From Didymodactylos carnosus (taxonomy: Eukaryota; Rotifera; Eurotatoria; Philodinida; Philodinidae), in contig CAJNOQ010000732.1 of NCBI GenBank assembly GCA_905250885.1, forward strand, positions 1 to 42,292: a DNA stretch of 42,292 bases. Reading direction: 5' to 3'. The notes beneath the pieces are model-generated. The model did no database searches. It was not told the DNA's origin and saw only the letters and a list, made by a program, of their open reading frames with translations. A program made the position numbers and the translations under genes. Below are positions 10,105-22,800 of this stretch, one piece after another. Numbering within the stretch: the first letter of the stretch is position 1; every line of letters starts with the position of its first letter.

Positions 10105-11427
10105 ATGACATCTTCAGCAGCAAGAGCAATGGCAATGTTTGTATCCGTATTGGGAATTATAATGATGCCACTCATCGTTGTTGGTCAAGGTGTATTTGAT
10201 CCACCAACAATGACTGCAGCTGGATGTTCCGGTACAAATCAATGGACAGCATGGCTTGATGTTAGTGATCCAACTATAGCTAAAGGAGAATTTGAAGTTA
10301 CAAAACATTTACAACAATTGTATCCATTAGTTATGTGTCCATCGCCGACTGCTATTGAAGTATGTAAATATTGCACTTATCATCAACTTTTATTTTCGAC
10401 GACAGTAAGCTTAAAGTTGTAAGAGAAAATCTGAATATGCAAGTATAATCATTTACAGTAGTATATTATAGAAGATTTTTCTGTATTCTTCTATTAGACT
10501 CGTACAGTATATGACGCCGCTCCCGCATCTACGGGTGATGTCTTTAAACTAACCATCATCGATGGTTTAATGTGTTTGAATCCATTTGTAACCGGTTTTA
10601 AAAACAAAATATGCACTGATTATAAAGTACGATATTGTTGTCCAAGGACTACAATTGGTCAGATAACAACTCCAGTCACTCCTATTCGTGGTACATGTGG
10701 TAGACAGCAGATACAACCATATAGGCAACGAATTGTGGGTGGAATCGATGCTGTACCCAATTCCTGGCCATGGCTCGTTTCTCTCCAATTAATGGGTTCA
10801 CATCAGTGTGGAGGTTCCCTAATTGACAACAGACACGTTTTAACAGCAGCTCATTGTTTAAATCAAAATCTGATCGGTCAGTATTCTGTTGTTGTCGGTA
10901 TGCATAACCGTCTTAATCTAAATACTGGTTATACTCAACGTATTCCAATTCAACGCATATTCAAACACGAACAATACAATCCTGGTCGAGAAGACAACGA
11001 TATTGCTATATTAAGACTAAGTGTACCTGTTACATTAAATCAATATACCAGTATTGTTTGTTTACCGGGACCCGATCCACCAGTAAATGCAAACGTCATT
11101 ATTGCTGGATGGGGATTGACATCAGAAAGGGGACGTCTTAGTGACAATCTACGTCAAGCAACAGTACAAGTGATGGAACCACGTTGTTCACAAGTATATG
11201 CACCGTTTACTGTTGTCAAACAAATATGTGCCGGAAATAGTCAATATACAAAAGATTCATGTCAAGGTGATTCAGGTGGACCGTTGATGTACGAAGCGAA
11301 CGGACAATGGTATATCAATGGAATCGTTAGCTATGGTGATGGTTGCGCAAAGGCTGGCTATCCAGGCGTATATACACGTGTAAGTTATTATTTATCATGG
11401 ATCTACAGCAAATTGAATTCACCATAA
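10105..11427 (+). CDS. secreted WxxW-domain trypsin-like serine protease
   Basis: Two exons, 10105-10359 and 10498-11427, flank a 138-bp GT-AG phase-0 intron and encode 394 residues. The ATG at 10105 is the first in frame and opens a signal peptide (hydrophobic MFVSVLGIIMMPLIVV, about residues 11-26). Residues ~41-135 form a cysteine-rich WxxW domain of the mucin-2/CILP type (CSGTNQWTAWLD, then GLMCLNP, then CTDYKVRYCC), spread across both exons. The S1 peptidase follows: activation site R163-IVGG, catalytic His204 (TAAHC), Asp253 (DNDIAILRL) and Ser344 (GDSGGP), with Asp338 at the base of the pocket. That predicts cleavage after Lys/Arg. All catalytic parts are intact. It is likely exported as a zymogen, possibly for digestion, mucus or immunity; the substrate is unknown. 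Confidence 0.92.
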
Positions 11428-11485
11428 ATTATTAAGAACTATGCACTTTTGTTTCAAAACTATTTTTTGTTACTAATATACTTCT

Positions 11486-11491
11486 AATAAA
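11486..11491 (+). terminator. polyadenylation signal of the protease gene
   Basis: AATAAA lies 59 nt after the TAA stop of the serine protease, at the expected distance for mRNA 3'-end formation. Confidence 0.6.
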
Positions 11492-14030
11492 ATTATCTCA
11501 AAAAAACAACTAAATATATATATTATCGGAAGAACATAGACATTGACGTGTCGAACTGTATATCAGTTTTCTTGAAATTGTATGCCTTAGAGGAAAGAAA
11601 TGCAGATTACAAAAGTATTTCTGCTATTATTGATTAGAGTTTATTTCGTTATGTAATGAATGTGACATGATATCATTTGGCTTGGAAAAACAAAGATACT
11701 TCTTAACGTCGTTCAACAGCTGTCTTCTGGTAATTGAAGTCGCTCTATATTATTTTCTTTTGAATTCAGGACCAAATCCACAATCTCACGATTTTAGTAC
11801 TATTAATAATATAGTCCAAACGATTTTTTCTTACCGTTAAGTACGCAGTGATTGTTCATGTCACATTCGATGAAATACCACTTGTATGTTCATATGAGAC
11901 AAGTTTATAATCAAAACTAGAACATTTAATTTTGCTTCGTTCGACGGTTGTTGATATTGTAATATTTCGGTAAAAAATTGGAAAAAAACTTCCAATATTG
12001 AGCGCTTCTTTACCAGTCCGTCCAGTATATTCGAGATAAAAATCAACAAGATCTGCCCAAAATGAATTTTATAGTATTGCTAAAAGTATGTGGAAGTCCT
12101 TCTTCTCTATAAACGTGATTCAGAAAATGGTGGTCTCCTTGATTACGTACGTTATGAATTTGAAGACGCTTCGAGTCTCTCCAAGTCCCACATAAACAGT
12201 TTATTGTAAACCGACTATTTATAATAAAAAATCGCAATATAAAATCTATTTCTCAAAAGACAAATATGCAACTTCAAATGATCACTACTAGAATGTTTCG
12301 AAACTGACGACGTGAGTTCAAGTACCGTATTTCGCTGGAGATCGCTAAAAAGAGACAAAATCGTACTTTGTGAGATGCAGGTGATCACTTTAGTCAATGG
12401 TTTTTATGACAGCAATTAAACGATGGCATTTGGATAAAACTTTTCAGGCTCTGCACAATGGAGGGACTAAAACATTGTCAATTCTTAGTTTATATATAAA
12501 GTTGGCGAAGTTATGCTGGAGAATAAACACATACTCTTTATCGATTATTAAAATAATTCTAGATAAATCCAGAGAGTTAATAAAAGAATATTATAAGAAT
12601 GAATTAAAGCTTAAAATATTAAAGGACAGACATAATCCAGACATATATAAAAACAGCTGATGATACATTTCGATTAACATCGAAAGAACCTTATTGAAGT
12701 CAAAAAATTGATGTGAATAATCCATTGAAAATATGGTAAAATAAACTTGAAAATAGAACTGTGATAGAACTGGGACATGATTGATTGAAAGAGTTTTAAC
12801 AGTAAGATACAAACTCAACACCTGTAGAGACACTCTTAAGCTAATATTTTAGAATATAACATTCATCTATTGCGTTAAGCATTATATTTATTTATTTATC
12901 CATTTAATAAATAGTATATTTACTTTGTTACAAAATTGTCCAGTTGACTTTTTTTTTATTATAACTTTAGTTTATATGCCTTTTTTTACTTACAGTAAAC
13001 GTAAGAGTTTTTATATTTATTTTGTTAGTTGTCTCTCAAACGGCTAATTTCTTTCCAGAAATTGAACGAATGTGGTAGTGAGAACACAGCAACATAAACG
13101 AAAAAGTGATCGTCCAGAAATTTTAGTTATACTACAAAATACTTTTCAAAAGAATATCCCTCCTACAATAAAATGTTTGAGAAATGTTTCAGGCTTTGTC
13201 ATATTGAAAGTGGCATTTACTCCTTTAGTCATCCCTTTATTTTTAGTAAAAATCAGCAATTATTTGAAAACGCGATTTTGTAAAAGCTAATAAATCATTG
13301 ATTTAATTGATTTTGTTTGTTAAAGTATCATAGATCGTAATTGATTACAATATCTGACGACTACATAAAAATCAGAAAATCTAGTGCAATTTGTTTTAAA
13401 ATCAACTTCTATTTATAGTAATTTAGTTATAATCACAATTATAACGTATTTTTAGATAATCTAATATTTTCATTCAAAACTATTTCATTGTTGTCATCAT
13501 TGTACAAGAGAAATGGCAAAGGTTCTGATTAAAAAAAAAAAGACCTAACAACAACATTCAGTCATTTTTTTTTTTATAAAATATACTTTATCGATGAATT
13601 AATAAGACAGGAGTACGTGATGTTTATTAGAAAAGAAGAGAAAGAAAAAAAATATTCAAACTACATCCATACAAACTCCTATCAATAGTATTTATCTATG
13701 CTAAAAAAGTAAGTGGTTGTAAATATTTCTGGATAAAAGTGTTGATGTGTGTATATATCATCGACCATTAGAACTCAACATTTTTTTTTCTCTCTCTCTC
13801 TCTCTTTTCTCTTCTGTCACTTCCAATACTGGGGAAAATACATGTATAACAGTTTTAAGGTTGTATTCTCTAATCTCTAGTTTTTAGATATAGTTAAACC
13901 TTTCGTTTAAATTGTTGATCATATCATATGAAGATGTTGACAATAATAGATGAGAACACACGTAGATGGTTATAATGCCATATTTGATATTCATTATAAA
14001 GAATAACAACAGTGGAAATTAATATATTAA
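11492..14030. other. mostly non-coding; weak minus-strand coding-like relic
   Basis: On the minus strand, 11861-12237 gives readable pieces (RLQIHNVRNQGDHHFLNHVY, then EEGLPHTFSNTIKFI and ISNILDGLVKKRSILEVFF) split by a frameshift near 12045-12050. They look like a decayed exon, but I cannot name the family. A polypyrimidine (CT)n run is at 13781-13816. Nothing else is supported. Confidence 0.3.
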
Positions 14031-14609
14031 ATGAGTCTACTTTCTTCAACTGAAAAGACTAAAGCGATTTCATCATTACAACAAATTTATCATCAAACAA
14101 AACGTTTGGTAAGAGAGAAAAATAAATATTCGCTAAAAAAAAATTTCATTTATTTAATGAACATATAAGAAGAAGAATGGGAGCTACTTGTACGCTGAAA
14201 AATTCATCCACAACTATTTAAATATTCTCTTGTAAAAATTAAAACCATCAATTGATTACTATTCTATAAATATTTTTGTTTAAATAAAAAAATATATAAT
14301 GTATCATCATTTTAGAGCTCGCTGCGCAATTTTACAACAACAACACGAGAAGTGACATTATTTATAGAAAATCGTAGTACATTTACAATTCATTATGCAC
14401 TATGGCCCCTTTTATCGTTAATATTACTAATTATCGGTGTATGGTTGAGTATTTATTTAATGACTACATTTTGTCGATCACAACATGGTCAACGAAAAAA
14501 CTTTGCATCATATTATACAACACAAGAAAGCACTATGGGAGAAATAACATCAAAACGACCGACTCATCAAGAGAATGAAACATCGTCATGCGCCCAACAT
14601 TGCGTTTAG
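14031..14609 (+). CDS. predicted small single-pass membrane protein
   Basis: Two exons are proposed: 14031-14108 (ATG to a TTG|GTAAGA donor) and 14316-14609 (after a TTTTAG acceptor, to TAG). Both boundaries are phase 0. Joined, they give 123 residues without a stop. One strong hydrophobic segment (about residues 53-78, ALWPLLSLILLIIGVWLSIY) is preceded by two N-glycosylation sequons (NFT near 31, NRS near 45). A polar Ser/Thr-rich tail follows. There is no signal peptide. The 207-bp intron is longer than the local norm. I do not recognise a family. The start may be wrong if there are further 5' exons, and expression is unproven. Confidence 0.5.
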
Positions 14610-15649
14610 TTCATGCCAATCACAATTGATAACGATAATAAATATATCATCCTTCGTTTTATAGCAACAACAAATAAAACCTTCAGTTTTACTGACAAGT
14701 TGATGAAACCGTCAATCAATCTCATCTTCTTTCTAAAATACGTATTCTATCGCTATATATCGATCAGTTGTAAAAGCAAGTAGTATTATTATAATCCCTT
14801 GGTGAAAAATCTTTCGCAAGTATGTGAACTAACACTTTAGTTATATTTCTTATACTAAAACAAATATAACTTTCTTTGTCTATCATTCCTTTGAGAATAG
14901 TGATCAAATGTAATTGTATCATAATGTGATCGAATGATAACTAGGCAGTAGTTTTTCTTCAGCCAGCAGAAATGATAAGGTAATCTGAAATGTGTGTTTT
15001 TTTATTTCACATTTGACACCGTTACCCATCATGTAAATACTGTCAAAGATAAATTTATATTGCTCTCTACATTGTAAGCGTTTAAAGTGTCATATGCATG
15101 TGTGACAACAATTGTTACCAGATTTTATATATTCATTCGTATACACAACAACAAAAAAGAACTAATTATTAAATTTATACACCCCATTCTGAGTGGTACA
15201 TCATCTCTATATCTTCTCTTTCTCTTCATTTGTACAAATGATTGTACGCAATTGCCCACATATATTATCTCAGTACGATAAACAATAAAGTTCAGAAATT
15301 TATCACAGTATTAGAATAATATTGGTCTAAGTCAGATGCTGAAAATTTTGAAATATAACACACTAGATATTCAATTTTTTGTTTGACTCGATCTGATGAT
15401 GATGAATAATCATTAGTGAATGAGCTATAGATCCACACGTTAGTCCTTTCGAAATTCAAATTTGTAAAGAAATGAAATTCAGCTCGAAAATTGTTGTTTC
15501 TGGCGAAAAAGGCCATTTAGATGACCATTTTTTTGTTTTCAACGAAAAAATTATTTAATTACTTCATCATATTCTTAGAAATCATCGATGTTTTCTTCAA
15601 AACCGAACGGTCTTCTTTGATCCATTCCTTTTGTATCCGAATTCCTTCA
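14610..15649. other. intergenic, nothing identified
   Basis: It begins with the likely 3' untranslated region of the small membrane-protein gene. Beyond that I see no supported gene, RNA gene or bounded repeat. Confidence 0.4.
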
Positions 15650-16014
15650 TATTCAGCTGAAAACATGATTTCGATACTCTTGTCTTTATATCTTTCGAAT
15701 AGAAGAACGCCAGGAACTCATGATTGTCTCACCTTGTAATGAAAAGTGTGCATAACACGATGAGACATATCAGAACTCTATGGATCTTGGGTTACGGAGA
15801 TATGTCAATAAAATAGAGGCATATTTTGTTTAAAAACAGGAAAACTTTCAAGAATAGTGTTGAATATCTTCGCAATATCTCCTTAACTAAGAGCTTTAGA
15901 GATTCTGACATATCTCATCTTGTTAAGCACATTTTTCATCACAACATGAGACTATCGCGAGCTCATGAAAGACATAAAAACAAAAGTGTCAGAATCACAT
16001 TTTCGGCCGAGTAA
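15650..16014. repeat. long fold-back inverted repeat element
   Basis: Arms of about 140-157 bp (15650-15806 and 15873-16014) are imperfect reverse complements over nearly their full length. Shared stretches include AAGATGAGATATGTCAGAA-like and GTTACGGAGATAT-like cores. The spacer is about 66 bp. Such full-length palindromes are typical of fold-back MITEs. No clear target duplication or coding content is seen. Confidence 0.75.
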
Positions 16015-16890
16015 CGTGGAGTCGCCATGCATTTACAACTTTTTTTTTTACAGAAATAATAAAATCCAGGCAAAAATTTCGTACATTAATCGTTCAGCCT
16101 AAAGCAAATACAATTATGGAATGATCAGTACATTTTGCATATTATGAAGTAGATACCTCTGTTTTACGGTCACGCTAATTACATTCACTTAGCTGATGCA
16201 CAACATGGAAAGAACAACAGTCACTAACCGTAGAAATGTTTTCATCGTAAATTTGACAGCTAGATGTACAAATGCATCCCCATTTTCATTCTTGGCATCA
16301 ATCTGCCGACGAAGATTAGCATGTGCATGTTACAACTGCAATACTTGTAATCCATCATCATGAGTGAAAGTTTTTCTCATGGCTGATGTACCTGAATCTA
16401 TTTTTTGTTTGTTTATTCAAATGAATCCTTATAAAACAAAATATCTGCAGATAGAAAATAGTAGACAATAAAGATCTTTCTCACCAAGACTTTTTTAGTA
16501 GTAAAAAAAGAACTACACGAAGAAAAACAGTAGAAGCCTTGCAAAAATCCAAGGCTGAGCGAGTTCGGATTCAAACTATTTTTTTGTGGACTGGGTTCTT
16601 TTAAGGACCCGGGACTCATCCTGGTCTGTAATTACAACGGTTTATGATATTCTATGGCAGCGAGTTTAGCAAAACTCTTGATTAAACTATGAATCACCAA
16701 ATCTTCTAGATTTTTGCCATCCACTTTATTCAGAACGTTGGTCGACAACTTTTCTATACAGTATCTACTTTCATAGGAATAATAACCTGGTCACATTCCC
16801 TTTGAATTTTATCTGAACATATAAACACTACAGATATGAACGGACAAACGTGGGTAGTGCTTGAATCAGTTATGTCTCTTTATTTTGTCG
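16015..16890. other. intergenic, nothing identified
   Basis: No supported feature. A short hairpin-like GGGTTC…GGACCC at about 16591-16611 is too small to interpret. Confidence 0.4.
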
Positions 16891-18553
16891 TATAATTAAT
16901 AGACTGGTAAAAATCTCTTATTTTGTGAACTTTTTGTTGCATTAGAAAATTGAAAGTGACTGGATGAAAGTTTTAGATAAAACTCATGCGTAGATCAGGG
17001 CTTTCGAATCTCTTTTCCTTCTTTCGATTCTCATTACTGTTACTGTACTATTTACTATTCGTCACTATAAAAGGCGCTATTTTTTTAAACATTTACGCAA
17101 CAGTGGCAAGAATCAGCGTTTCTGATTACAAAGTTGTACGCACACTTTTATATTCAAATATAATAAACTTTGCAGGGACGGTTGGTCGATTTAAAGAGAA
17201 CGATATTGATTTGGAAAGTCACACTTACGTCAAATTTTAACTTAAGTTTTTTCGTGAAACGAGCCCTTGTTGACTAATGACTCATTTTTATTCCTCATAA
17301 TATAGACAATGAAAAGACAAATAGAAAAACAGAATTCTAAAAAATTTCTTGCGACTAGCTCGGTCATCATAAGATGTGATATATAGATGTGTATGGTGTG
17401 ACAGAACGATGACATTCGAGACAGATGTTAGAGAATAAGTATGAACTTCAAGATTAATGAGTACAACAAGAAAAGAGAGAATCAATTTTTTCACTATTCC
17501 CAGCCCTCCTGTCATTCAGATAAAAAACAATAAGAGTAAAAAAATACATCAATGCCAACAAATCCTGGAATCTGTTTTCTTATGAAATCTTGTCTCAGGA
17601 TCTGGTAAGATCCTGCGGACTATTCTAACTCCTTGTCAGAAGATCTTACGTGACAAGATCTTGTAAAATCTTGCCATTGAAAGGCGTGGCTTATATTTAT
17701 TTCTTATTGATTTTGCAAGAAGTGATAACTCATTCTTACCGCATAAATTTTGCTATAATATATAGTACATATAACTACAACATCATTTTTATGACTAGAT
17801 TTAGAAGTTTTTGATGATGAAGTTCTTTTGATTTAGAACGCATCGCATATACTTTGGTTGAAACGACAGAATGTACATATATATTTAGCATAAAATTTTC
17901 ACTAGAATGGCTGACAAGAATGAGATTCGAAAGCCCTAGAGAGTGTTTCATAAAAATTGTTAAGTGCTAGACTTAAGTCGTCATTTTGTACACTTACGTG
18001 TTAGTTTTATACACTTAAGTCTAGACTTAGTTAAGTTGAGTGCTTAAGAATTTTTATGAAATACCCTCACACAAAGGAACGGAGAGAAAGATCACTACAT
18101 GTAATGTATTCTACTGGTATTTTCCCAATTGTTGATTTAACAGTATAAACAAAACAGATACAAATATTTCTTAAGAAACCGAACAAGAACCAAAGAAAAA
18201 CAAAGCGAATATGGAGAACAAACTATTTGCTACACCGTCTGTGGTTTTTTGTGCAACATGACTGTATTGCACAGCAGTTCTCTTCTTCTTCTCCTCCGCT
18301 TTTTTATTGGTCCAAAATGTCGCTAAAATCGATACAGGAAAACAATTGAAAATCAGGAAAAAATCTTAAAAATTAGCTCCTGAAGTCAGGAGAATTTTCA
18401 TCAGCAGAAAAGTCAAAAAATCAGGAGATTTGGGCACTCTGCTTCTGATCTACGCATGGGTTTTTCTAAAACGTTCATTCACTCATTTACAATTTTCTAT
18501 GCAACAAAAAGTTCACAAAATGAAAGATTTTCATTAGTCTATTATTAATTAAA
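16891..18553. mobile_element. composite inverted-repeat element, nested insertions
   Basis: The left arm 16891-17002 (core TTTTGTGAACTTTTTGTTGC, then CATGCGTAGATCAG) recurs inverted at 18444-18553. In the left arm the sequence runs straight on into GGGCTTTCGAATCTC. In the right arm that continuation is displaced to 17918-17936. So about 500 bp (17938-18443) was inserted into the right arm after the element formed. That insert contains the MITE at 17939-18068 and a second piece. Read on the minus strand, this piece starts CAGAGTGCCCAAATCTCC, again hAT-like. No transposase is recognisable. Confidence 0.65.
17939..18068. mobile_element. short palindromic MITE
   Basis: The left end GAGAGTGTTTCATAAAAATT (from 17939) is matched inverted by the right end, read as GAGGGTATTTCATAAAAATT (to 18068). 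The arms continue into AAGTGCTAGACTTAAG-like and AAGTCTAGACTTAAG-like palindromic sequence. At ~130 bp it has no coding capacity and needs a transposase in trans. It sits within a larger inverted-repeat element. Confidence 0.75.
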
Positions 18554-19806
18554 GCAAAAAAACTCAGTTATTAACATTCTACTTCTGTTCTTTAATGTCT
18601 TTACTTACGCTGCTACACTCATCGATAATCTCAATTTTCTTGAACATTTAATTATTTCATCAATTGGAAAGCGGAATCATAGACGTCGCTAAAGCTCAGC
18701 GTATGTATTATTCGTCATGCTCGACAAACTGCTGTGTGGCACTTTAGTCGGTATTTTGTAACATAAATGGAAATATAGTAATTTAAACTTTAAAGAAAGT
18801 GATTGGATAGTCTGTTCATGAAAAGTGATTGTGGGACTCTAATAACAATAGCATCCCCAAAACAGGATGCGCCAAAAAACCAATATATATATCTTCAACC
18901 AGGTACTGCTGGGAAATTTATAAAGAAAATATTTTTGAGATGAACGCCTTTTCATCAAATTTCAAGTCTGTCACTAGACCATTATAATCAAGTCCTTTGT
19001 TTAGTGAAATGAAAAAGTATGTCGTATATCTCATTTTCGCGCAAATTATCTGCCCCCAAGTCGACTTTTTGCTTGATTCGTGGTGCGATCGCGCTTTGTG
19101 ACTAACATAGTCTGGCGCAGTCGCGTCGCGCGTACGCCATTTGTCTGCATTCGCGATAAAAGTAGCGTTGCTCATGTATTGATATTAGACAAGAAACGTG
19201 AATAAATGGTGACTATAGCAAAATACTGGAGAGTCATTGATTTTTGTATGAGCGCGAAAAAATAGTGATCGCTAAAAATCGCGTGTAATTTCGCGAGTTC
19301 TTCAGCAGACGCGCTACGCGATCATGCCGCGATTTTTTCAAGAGACTCCCATCGCCACATGCGATAAGAAAGTGGATTTGGGCCATTTTAGCAGATGTAG
19401 AGCAAAGCAACTCTTGATCGCGTGAAGCTTCAATTCTTAGTGCTTTCAATGTTTCACATGCGACTGTTGCAACCCATTTTCAATTTTATTATAGTTTAGA
19501 AGAGGCGGTAATCTACCTAAAACTCCGATATGCAGCAAGGGATCTGGATAGCTTGAGTGAGCAGTATGACTTACGGAAAATGTGAACAGGCATCTTATAG
19601 ATTGTTTATCTATGCTAAGACATTATACTCAGTATCTCTCTTGCTTCATGAACCTCCATAATTAGAATGAAAACGGTTTTATAGTTACACATATATATGC
19701 ACATACAGAACTTTTTCTTTTCTTTCTTATGTTCAGAAAAATGACGAAAAAAAGTAATTATTGCTTGAAACCAAAATTGATTGCATGTGAGAAAAGATGA
19801 TGAAGT
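18554..19806. other. intergenic; CGCG-rich block at 19030-19445
   Basis: No gene is supported. From about 19030 to 19445 there is a striking density of CGCG and GCGATCGC-like words in an otherwise AT-rich background. Two minus-strand open frames overlap the block but resemble no family. It could be a transposon with repeated binding motifs or a regulatory CpG patch. The dynein 3' end lies just beyond. Confidence 0.4.
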
Positions 19807-22800
19807 CTATTTTGTATCACATAGTAATGCCACACCACGTAAACACCTAAAACACAAAAAGAAGATTCAGTCAAGCCAGTGCCTGTCTTTGAACGTGTCA
19901 TGTTACCAAAAGTCTGGATTACTGTTGATAATTTTCAGTGATAATGAAAATATGTACGTTAAATCTGTTCGTCTGGGTTTCTCGTAGACAGGGCACACGT
20001 AATACGAATTACCCAATGGTTTTGGTTCATTTGTGGCATAAATCTAACGGATTAAAGAGTGAGCTTTAAAGCAGTAAAATGGGACACAACTTACATGGAC
20101 AATAGGTAAATCAGCATACAGTTGTTTCGGTGGTGGATCACACAGATGTCCGCCTTTCTCACGAGACATTCTCCATGCTGCACCATCAATTTTTAAACCA
20201 TAAACGTAGACACCTTGAAGCAGAGAAAATGGATATTTTTCTCCTCTGCTTTTAGAATTTATACAGCAGTAACAACTCTCAAAAATACCTTCTCCTGGCG
20301 GTTGTGAGACTTCTTCTTTTGTAGCCATTTTCATCACATCATTCGCCAATACAACGCTATCTAATGACCAACCTTTGTGGTTACGTGTGATTTCTTGCCT
20401 CATGGCTGTTAGAAAACCCTATAAAAAGAAGTTGTGCTAAATACAAGATGAATTATGAGGCGAGTCTTCAATCCGCATACTTGTGGATTAAAAAAGCCCG
20501 TTAACCAAAAGGCACTTGGTCTCCCAATGAATAACCATGCATGAAATTGCGCATTACGATCTAACAGATCACTAAACCAAAAACCAAGCGTTGCCGAATC
20601 CCACGAAACTTTGCGCCATGTGCCCGGTACTCGTGCATCATAAATATTGTCCAATGCATCTTTCAGATTCTCATTCATAATAATTGTCCCATCAATGGCT
20701 AGTTTCAAATCTTTCAGTGTATTACGTACAACAGTGATGACACGTTGCATTCGATCAACCTCTTGTTTCAAGAATATATTCAACGGTTGTAATGTACCTT
20801 GTTTTTGTAAAGCGCCACGTACTTCATGTGGGGTGTAATCTTCGGGCAATTTGGATAACATATCGTCACATTGCCTATATACAACTGCTTCACGTGTTTC
20901 TCCACCACCAGCTCCAGCATCTTTCGGTTGAATGTTGACTATAGTTGCTAGTATACTATCAGCTGTATTTGTCTGATATGCAATATCAGCATTTGGATGT
21001 AATCCAAATACATTTGGACTGTCAAATAGACTCATTTGGTCTACATGATTGCGAAACTCTTGTATTGTTTTACATCTTGGTATTTTATAATTTTGAGCAA
21101 ATTCAAACTTATCTGTAAACATATTATCCAGAAACCATACGCGTGTATAAGTATTCAACAAACGTTTATCAAAATCGTCCGTCACACGTCCACCGTAGTG
21201 CACTTCGCCTATCATATATCGCACAGTCGGCCACGATACATTCCATTTTGAGCCCATTTCATCCATATGATTTTGAACAAATTGTATCGTTGCAGAAAAG
21301 TCCGATTGATTAAACTCGTACGGAATATTCCAGCCCAACGACCCAAATTTACGACGTTCTTGCACAGTTGTATGAAGAAAAGCAACGGCATACAACATGA
21401 CTTTCCATTCGAAAAGTGCACTAACATCAACAACTTCCTAAAAGCATTACCGACTAGTATCATTCACTCACAGCTGCCTCTCACTCTACTTACTTGTGTT
21501 AAACCAGCAAACGTTCGCTTCAGACCCGCTTTGACACCTTGTGGAGGTTCATAGGTGTACTTGATAGACGACTGCAGTACATTAATGGAAAATTGCGCAT
21601 GTGGTTCTGTGGTTAACCAACATCGAAACGCATCATTCACCGACTCAGTTGTGGTGATCGTCTCCAATAGTTCTTCCAGAAATCCTAAACCCAAATGACA
21701 GTTTTGTAATAATATCCATTTTCCTTCTTGTTGACTTTGTTGTAAAAGACGACGTGCATGAACCTCTTGTCCTTGACCCATTGATATTGTACCACAGCTA
21801 ATGTTTTGTTTTTTCGCCAAACTTAAAATATTATCCGTTGGATCGGAACCCATTGATAAGAAACACACTAACGGTATACGCTTTTCACTCTCCTGCCACA
21901 TAGCATCCAGATTCAGTATATATCCTTCGGCATACTGAATACCCAATGATTCACCGATGTACTTCTTAGCCATCGGTAATGTTCGATCGGGTGCAAATGA
22001 ACGTATCAATAGCAACTTTTTAAATGTATCAAGAGTTGTGGAATAAGATTCGGGGAATGTGACTTCTTCTGGGGCATCTGACAAATACCATTGATACCAT
22101 ACTTTATCATTTCCCACTATCTGTCGTAAAACTTGTGAAAAATGTGCTAATTTACTTAATTCAACTAAATTCAACCACGTCATGTCAGCCAGCCATTTCT
22201 TCAATCTATCAGGTCGATATTCAACCGCATTCATATCCAGCGCGGCACCACCTACAATCGAACTGCATTTACCTCACTTTATGAACAAGAAAGACGATGA
22301 CCATTACCTTTGATGAATACTTGAAATTCTGATTGTTTGACATTGCCTTTTTGCATATCGATTTTTAATGCCAACAACAGTGTATACAACGTTTTGTCCC
22401 TTTCATACAATCCACGACTGCTGTATTTCCATACCTCATAAGTTAACGAATCAATGATACTTTGAATACGTTTTACTGTTATCGGTGAAGCTGACGCTTT
22501 TTGTCTAAAATAGAAATCGAATCATACTACTACACAAACACAAACGCTGCTGTGTTTCTACCGTCCAATTTCAAATAAACCTAAAAACTGTTTTAACGAT
22601 GTCTGATACATGACATTGACCATGGACATTTCGACAATTAAAAAGTAGACAATTGAACCACGCGTAGCAACAGGACGAAATTCTTCTCTTGCTGCATTAA
22701 TCTTTATTTCTGTTTCTGCAGCAATCGTCAGCTTTTCATTGACCTCTTTCGACGTTGCTTTTGTATCAGCTAATACTTGAATCAACGACTCGTCCTCAAC

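Noticed and set aside
11391..11396. GTAAGT donor-like site near the end of the protease
   Set aside because: Reading through gives the normal trypsin C-terminal end (GVYTRVSYYLSWI), so no intron is needed.
14352..14609. BK-channel beta subunit C-terminus
   Set aside because: Only a vague resemblance around the membrane segment. The first membrane segment and the cysteine-rich loop are absent.
16561..16625. tRNA-like B-box (GTTCGGATTC)
   Set aside because: No A-box at the right distance and no cloverleaf can be drawn.
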